A stretch of DNA of 17,430 nucleotides from Rickettsia typhi (lineage in GTDB: Bacteria > Pseudomonadota > Alphaproteobacteria > Rickettsiales > UBA1997): positions 1-17,430 of the forward strand of contig CAMASZ010000009.1 in assembly GCA_945861125.1 (NCBI GenBank). Direction: 5' to 3'. The notes below the pieces were generated by a model. The model searched no databases and had not been told where the DNA came from. It worked only from the letters and a program-made list of their open reading frames with translations. Shown here one piece after another: positions 15,125 through 17,430 of this stretch (position 1 is its first letter; every line of letters starts with the position of its first letter). The translations under genes were made by a program, and so were the position numbers.

Positions 15125-15400
15125 ATGAACGAAAAATTACCTAAAATTGTCTGTAAAAAACCTTATCAAGTTAACGTTGAGGCTGGGAAAAAATATTCTT
15201 GGTGCTCATGCGGACTCTCTGCAAATCAGCCATTTTGCGACGGCGCCCACAAAAACTTTAAAAATCCCGACGGAACCAGTATAATGAAATCATTATCTTA
15301 CGTAGCTGAAAAAAGTGGTACTATTAACTTTTGTGGCTGTAAACATAGTAAAAATGGCGCTTTATGTGATGGCTCTCATCTATCTATAAAAGATGAATAA
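15125..15400 (+). CDS. CDGSH iron-sulfur protein with two CDGSH motifs (CISD3-like)
   Basis: 91 residues carrying two CDGSH sites: CSCGLSANQPFCDGAH (27-42; ligands C27, C29, C38, H42) and CGCKHSKNGALCDGSH (70-85; C70, C72, C81, H85). Each binds a [2Fe-2S] cluster through three Cys and one His. Two motifs in one soluble chain resemble mitochondrial CISD3 and its bacterial relatives, thought to take part in cluster transfer or redox sensing. No membrane helix is present, unlike mitoNEET. Its last codons overlap the ABC exporter gene by 8 bp, so the two are likely coupled. Confidence 0.93.
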   Translation: MNEKLPKIVCKKPYQVNVEAGKKYSWCSCGLSANQPFCDGAHKNFKNPDGTSIMKSLSYVAEKSGTINFCGCKHSKNGALCDGSHLSIKDE

Positions 15401-17171
15401 CAACGACAATCTTAAACGAGAAAAAAATAGCAAAATAATAAAATTATTTGCGCTAATTCCTTATTTTAAACCTTACAAAATAGAGCTGTTTTTTGCTTTA
15501 ATATCACTTCTTATAACCGCCTTGATGGTATTATTTTTTGGTAAAGCAATAAAATATCTTATTGATTATGGTTTTGCAAAAAATGATCATTTATCGCTGT
15601 ATTTGGTAATTATCATTTTTATAGTTGCGGTAGCGATAATGGCTATCGCCGGCTATTACCGATCATCATTGATAAATTCTGCATCTGAAAAGGTTATTGC
15701 TGATTTACGAAAAAAAGTTTATGATCATATAATAAGAGTATCGGCCGAATTCTTTGAGATCACTAAAACTGGCGATGTAATATCGAGATTAACTGTTGAT
15801 ACCGCAGTACTTTATAATATCTTTAGCAACACCATATCATTTTTTTTACGCAATATTTTATTATTTTTTGGTGGTATAATATTTTTATTTCTAACTAGTT
15901 TTAAACTAAGTTTAATATCATTAATACTTATAACATTCGCAACTAGCCCTATATTTATTATGGGCAGAAAAGTAAAATTGCTATCATATCAAACACAAAC
16001 AGCCTTATCCTCAATTTCATCACATATCGAAGAATCAATTAATGGCATAAAGACTATTCAATCATATTTGTGCGAAGAAAAAGAGATAAAGAATTTTTCT
16101 GATTTTGTTGAATCAAACTTAAAAATTTCCTTAGAAAAAATTAAAGTTAAATCTTTAATGATTGCTATTGTTATAACAATAGCTTTTGGATCAATTGCTT
16201 TAATAATACTCATTGGTGGTAGCGACGTATTAAACAAAAAAATTACTTCAGGTGAATTATCTTCTTTCATTTTTTATTCCATAATCTCAGCAACTTCTTT
16301 GGTTTCATTAAGTCAAATCGCCGGACAATTACAAAGCGCGTCCGCTTCGGCATCAAGAATTCTTGAATTGTTAGAAATATCTTCTCCAGTAAGAGAAATA
16401 AGCAATCCTCAGCCCTTTGCATCTTCCGATTCAATCGCTATAAAATTTGAAAATATAGGCTTTTCTTATCCTAGTCGAAAAGATTTTTTCATTTTGAATA
16501 ATTTTGATTTAGAGATAAAGCAAGGAGAGAAAATTGCCATAGTTGGTTCAAGTGGCTCTGGAAAAAGTACCATACTACAACTACTATTAAGATTTTATGA
16601 TGTCAACTCAGGAATCATAAGCATAAATGACCGCGATATAAAATCATTATCATTATCAGATTTACGCAAAAACTTTGGCTATATTTCTCAAGATTGCTTC
16701 ATATTTTCTGGTACAATTTTTGAAAATATTGCTTACTTTGATAATTCAATTAGCAAAGAATCTGTTGAAAAGATAATTCAGGATAATCCAGCACTAGATT
16801 TTATAAATAGTTTGCCCAACCAAATTGATAGCTTTGTTGGTGAAAAAGGTATAAAATTATCAGGCGGTGAACGCCAAAGAATAGCTATTGCTCGAGCAAT
16901 ATTAAAAAATTCTCCTATTTTGTTATTAGATGAAGCAACTTCTGCGCTAGATAATCAAAACGAAAAATCAATTAATAATGCCATATTGGATTTCGCTAAA
17001 AATAAAACCGTTATAACTATTGCCCATAAGCTTTCATCAATTATCAACGCTGAAAAAATTTTATTTATAAAAGATGGCAAAATTGCTGAATACGGTTCGC
17101 ATCATGATTTAATTAAACAAAACGGATTATATAGAAAAATGTATGAGGCTGAATTATTTGATTTAAAATGA
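15393..17171 (+). CDS. MsbA-related ABC exporter (fused permease and ATPase)
   Basis: 592 residues: six transmembrane helices (about 25-310) fused to an ATPase domain. That domain shows Walker A GSSGSGKST (385-393), Q-loop Gln433, signature LSGGERQRIAIARA (489-502), Walker B ILLLDE (509-514) and H-loop His545. The arrangement is a homodimeric exporter of the MsbA/multidrug type; the N-terminal LIDYGFA region recalls the alphaproteobacterial MsbA-related subfamily. Substrate is probably a lipid or hydrophobic compound, but sequence does not say which, so no symbol is given. The ATG lies inside the end of the CDGSH gene. No clear terminator follows. Confidence 0.93.
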   Translation: MNNNDNLKREKNSKIIKLFALIPYFKPYKIELFFALISLLITALMVLFFGKAIKYLIDYGFAKNDHLSLYLVIIIFIVAVAIMAIAGYYRSSLINSASEKVIADLRKKVYDHIIRVSAEFFEITKTGDVISRLTVDTAVLYNIFSNTISFFLRNILLFFGGIIFLFLTSFKLSLISLILITFATSPIFIMGRKVKLLSYQTQTALSSISSHIEESINGIKTIQSYLCEEKEIKNFSDFVESNLKISLEKIKVKSLMIAIVITIAFGSIALIILIGGSDVLNKKITSGELSSFIFYSIISATSLVSLSQIAGQLQSASASASRILELLEISSPVREISNPQPFASSDSIAIKFENIGFSYPSRKDFFILNNFDLEIKQGEKIAIVGSSGSGKSTILQLLLRFYDVNSGIISINDRDIKSLSLSDLRKNFGYISQDCFIFSGTIFENIAYFDNSISKESVEKIIQDNPALDFINSLPNQIDSFVGEKGIKLSGGERQRIAIARAILKNSPILLLDEATSALDNQNEKSINNAILDFAKNKTVITIAHKLSSIINAEKILFIKDGKIAEYGSHHDLIKQNGLYRKMYEAELFDLK

Positions 17172-17189
17172 TGCTATATCATTTCCCGA

Positions 17190-17208
17190 ATTAAATGCCA
17201 TATTTAAT
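17190..17208. repeat. Short inverted repeat downstream of the ABC exporter
   Basis: ATTAAAT (17190-17196) and ATTTAAT (17202-17208) are perfect inverted arms around GCCAT. The right arm runs into the TAATACCA motif. It has no T-tract and is a poor terminator. Confidence 0.35.
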
Positions 17209-17272
17209 ACCAAATCCCATCTTTAAATAAAATTATACAAAATATCTTTACAAGTTATGCTAAAGCAACGAT

Positions 17273-17328
17273 AAGATTTTTACCAGTCGTGCTAACGCAA
17301 GCGACACGATTTTTGTGATAAAAATCTT
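17273..17328. repeat. Internal hairpin 1 of the 3' element
   Basis: AAGATTTTTA (17273-17282) pairs perfectly with TAAAAATCTT (17319-17328). The 36-nt interior contains a second stem, TCGTG (17287-17291) with CACGA (17305-17309), markedly more G+C-rich than its surroundings. Confidence 0.55.
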
Positions 17329-17378
17329 TAAAAAATGAAGCTGTATATCCATACAGCTGAGGCTTTTTGAAGATTTTT
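17320..17378. repeat. Internal hairpin 2 of the 3' element (long palindrome)
   Basis: AAAAATCTTTAAAAA (17320-17334) pairs with TTTTTGAAGATTTTT (17364-17378), 15 bp with one T-G wobble. Inside is a perfect 8-bp stem, AGCTGTAT (17339-17346) and ATACAGCT (17351-17358), closed by ATCC. A small asymmetric internal loop separates the two stems. Its left arm is the right arm of hairpin 1, so both cannot form together. Confidence 0.6.
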
Positions 17379-17430
17379 TTACCAAAAATATGAAGTTAGA
17401 ATTTGAATATCCTATTGAATATTTAAAGAT

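Larger units (their letters stand above)
17205..17430. mobile_element. MITE-like inverted-repeat element, right end beyond the window
   Basis: The left end, 17205-17228, starts TAATACCAAAT and finishes ATCTTTAAAT. The window's last ten bases, ATTTAAAGAT (17421-17430), are the exact reverse complement of 17219-17228, so an inverted right terminus probably continues past the window. If symmetric, the element would be about 240 bp. No coding frame is supported inside. The interior is built of hairpins (17273-17328 and 17320-17378). No target duplication can be assessed because the right flank is missing. Confidence 0.5.

Noticed and set aside
17339-17369. Rho-independent terminator for the ABC exporter
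   Set aside because: The 8-bp stem is perfect, but GAGGC separates it from the T-run and it lies about 170 bp past the stop, so it fits better as part of the palindromic element.
1-17430. CRISPR array, phage region or defence island
   Set aside because: No regularly spaced direct repeats, phage structural genes or defence-family motifs are visible; the gene content is housekeeping.

Overview
The window is A+T-rich DNA, densely packed with genes. The mix of families points to an alphaproteobacterium, most likely Rickettsiales-like. Supporting features are a PpiD-type chaperone directly followed by trpE (an alphaproteobacterial gene order), a CcmD/CcmE pair, an adrenodoxin-type ferredoxin, a two-motif CDGSH protein and an MsbA-related ABC exporter. 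It keeps lysC, trpE and panC, so it is less reduced than classical Rickettsia. The taxonomic placement is inference from family resemblance; nothing was searched.

Layout. (1) 1-100: 5' end of lysC on the minus strand, divergent from (2) 331-4415, a plus-strand run of ppiD-like chaperone, trpE and a secreted YbhB/PEBP protein. (3) 4430-4970: minus-strand ccmD-ccmE; ccmD is only 41 codons long and easily missed. (4) 5060-8226: tRNA-Phe with a good promoter, then tsaE-rluD-miaA-recO, each overlapping the next. This is a tRNA/rRNA modification cluster, and its tRNA has the A36-A37-A38 that MiaA recognises. (5) 8223-9020: prepilin peptidase on the minus strand, converging on recO with shared stop-codon bases. 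(6) 9071-10132: NlpD-like lipoprotein with a degenerate LytM domain. (7) 10391-15120: ferredoxin, an unrecognised membrane-anchored protein, prmC (apparent TTG start), panC and a coiled-coil RmuC-like protein. (8) 15125-17171: CDGSH protein overlapping an ABC exporter. (9) 17172-17430: gene-free, holding an inverted-repeat element cut by the window end.

The genes are mainly housekeeping: envelope biogenesis (PpiD-like, NlpD-like, ABC exporter), cytochrome c maturation, translation (TsaE, RluD, MiaA, PrmC), DNA repair (RecO, perhaps the RmuC-like protein) and biosynthesis (LysC, TrpE, PanC). No defence system, phage, CRISPR array or transposase gene is visible.

The best candidate for something undescribed is a small family of intergenic repeats. 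They begin TAATACCA and usually end ATCTTTAAAT or a close variant, and occur at 5016-5039, 10181-10249 (as an inverted pair) and 17205-17430 (a larger palindromic element whose internal hairpins exclude each other). Also notable, almost no start codon in the window has a Shine-Dalgarno-like sequence.
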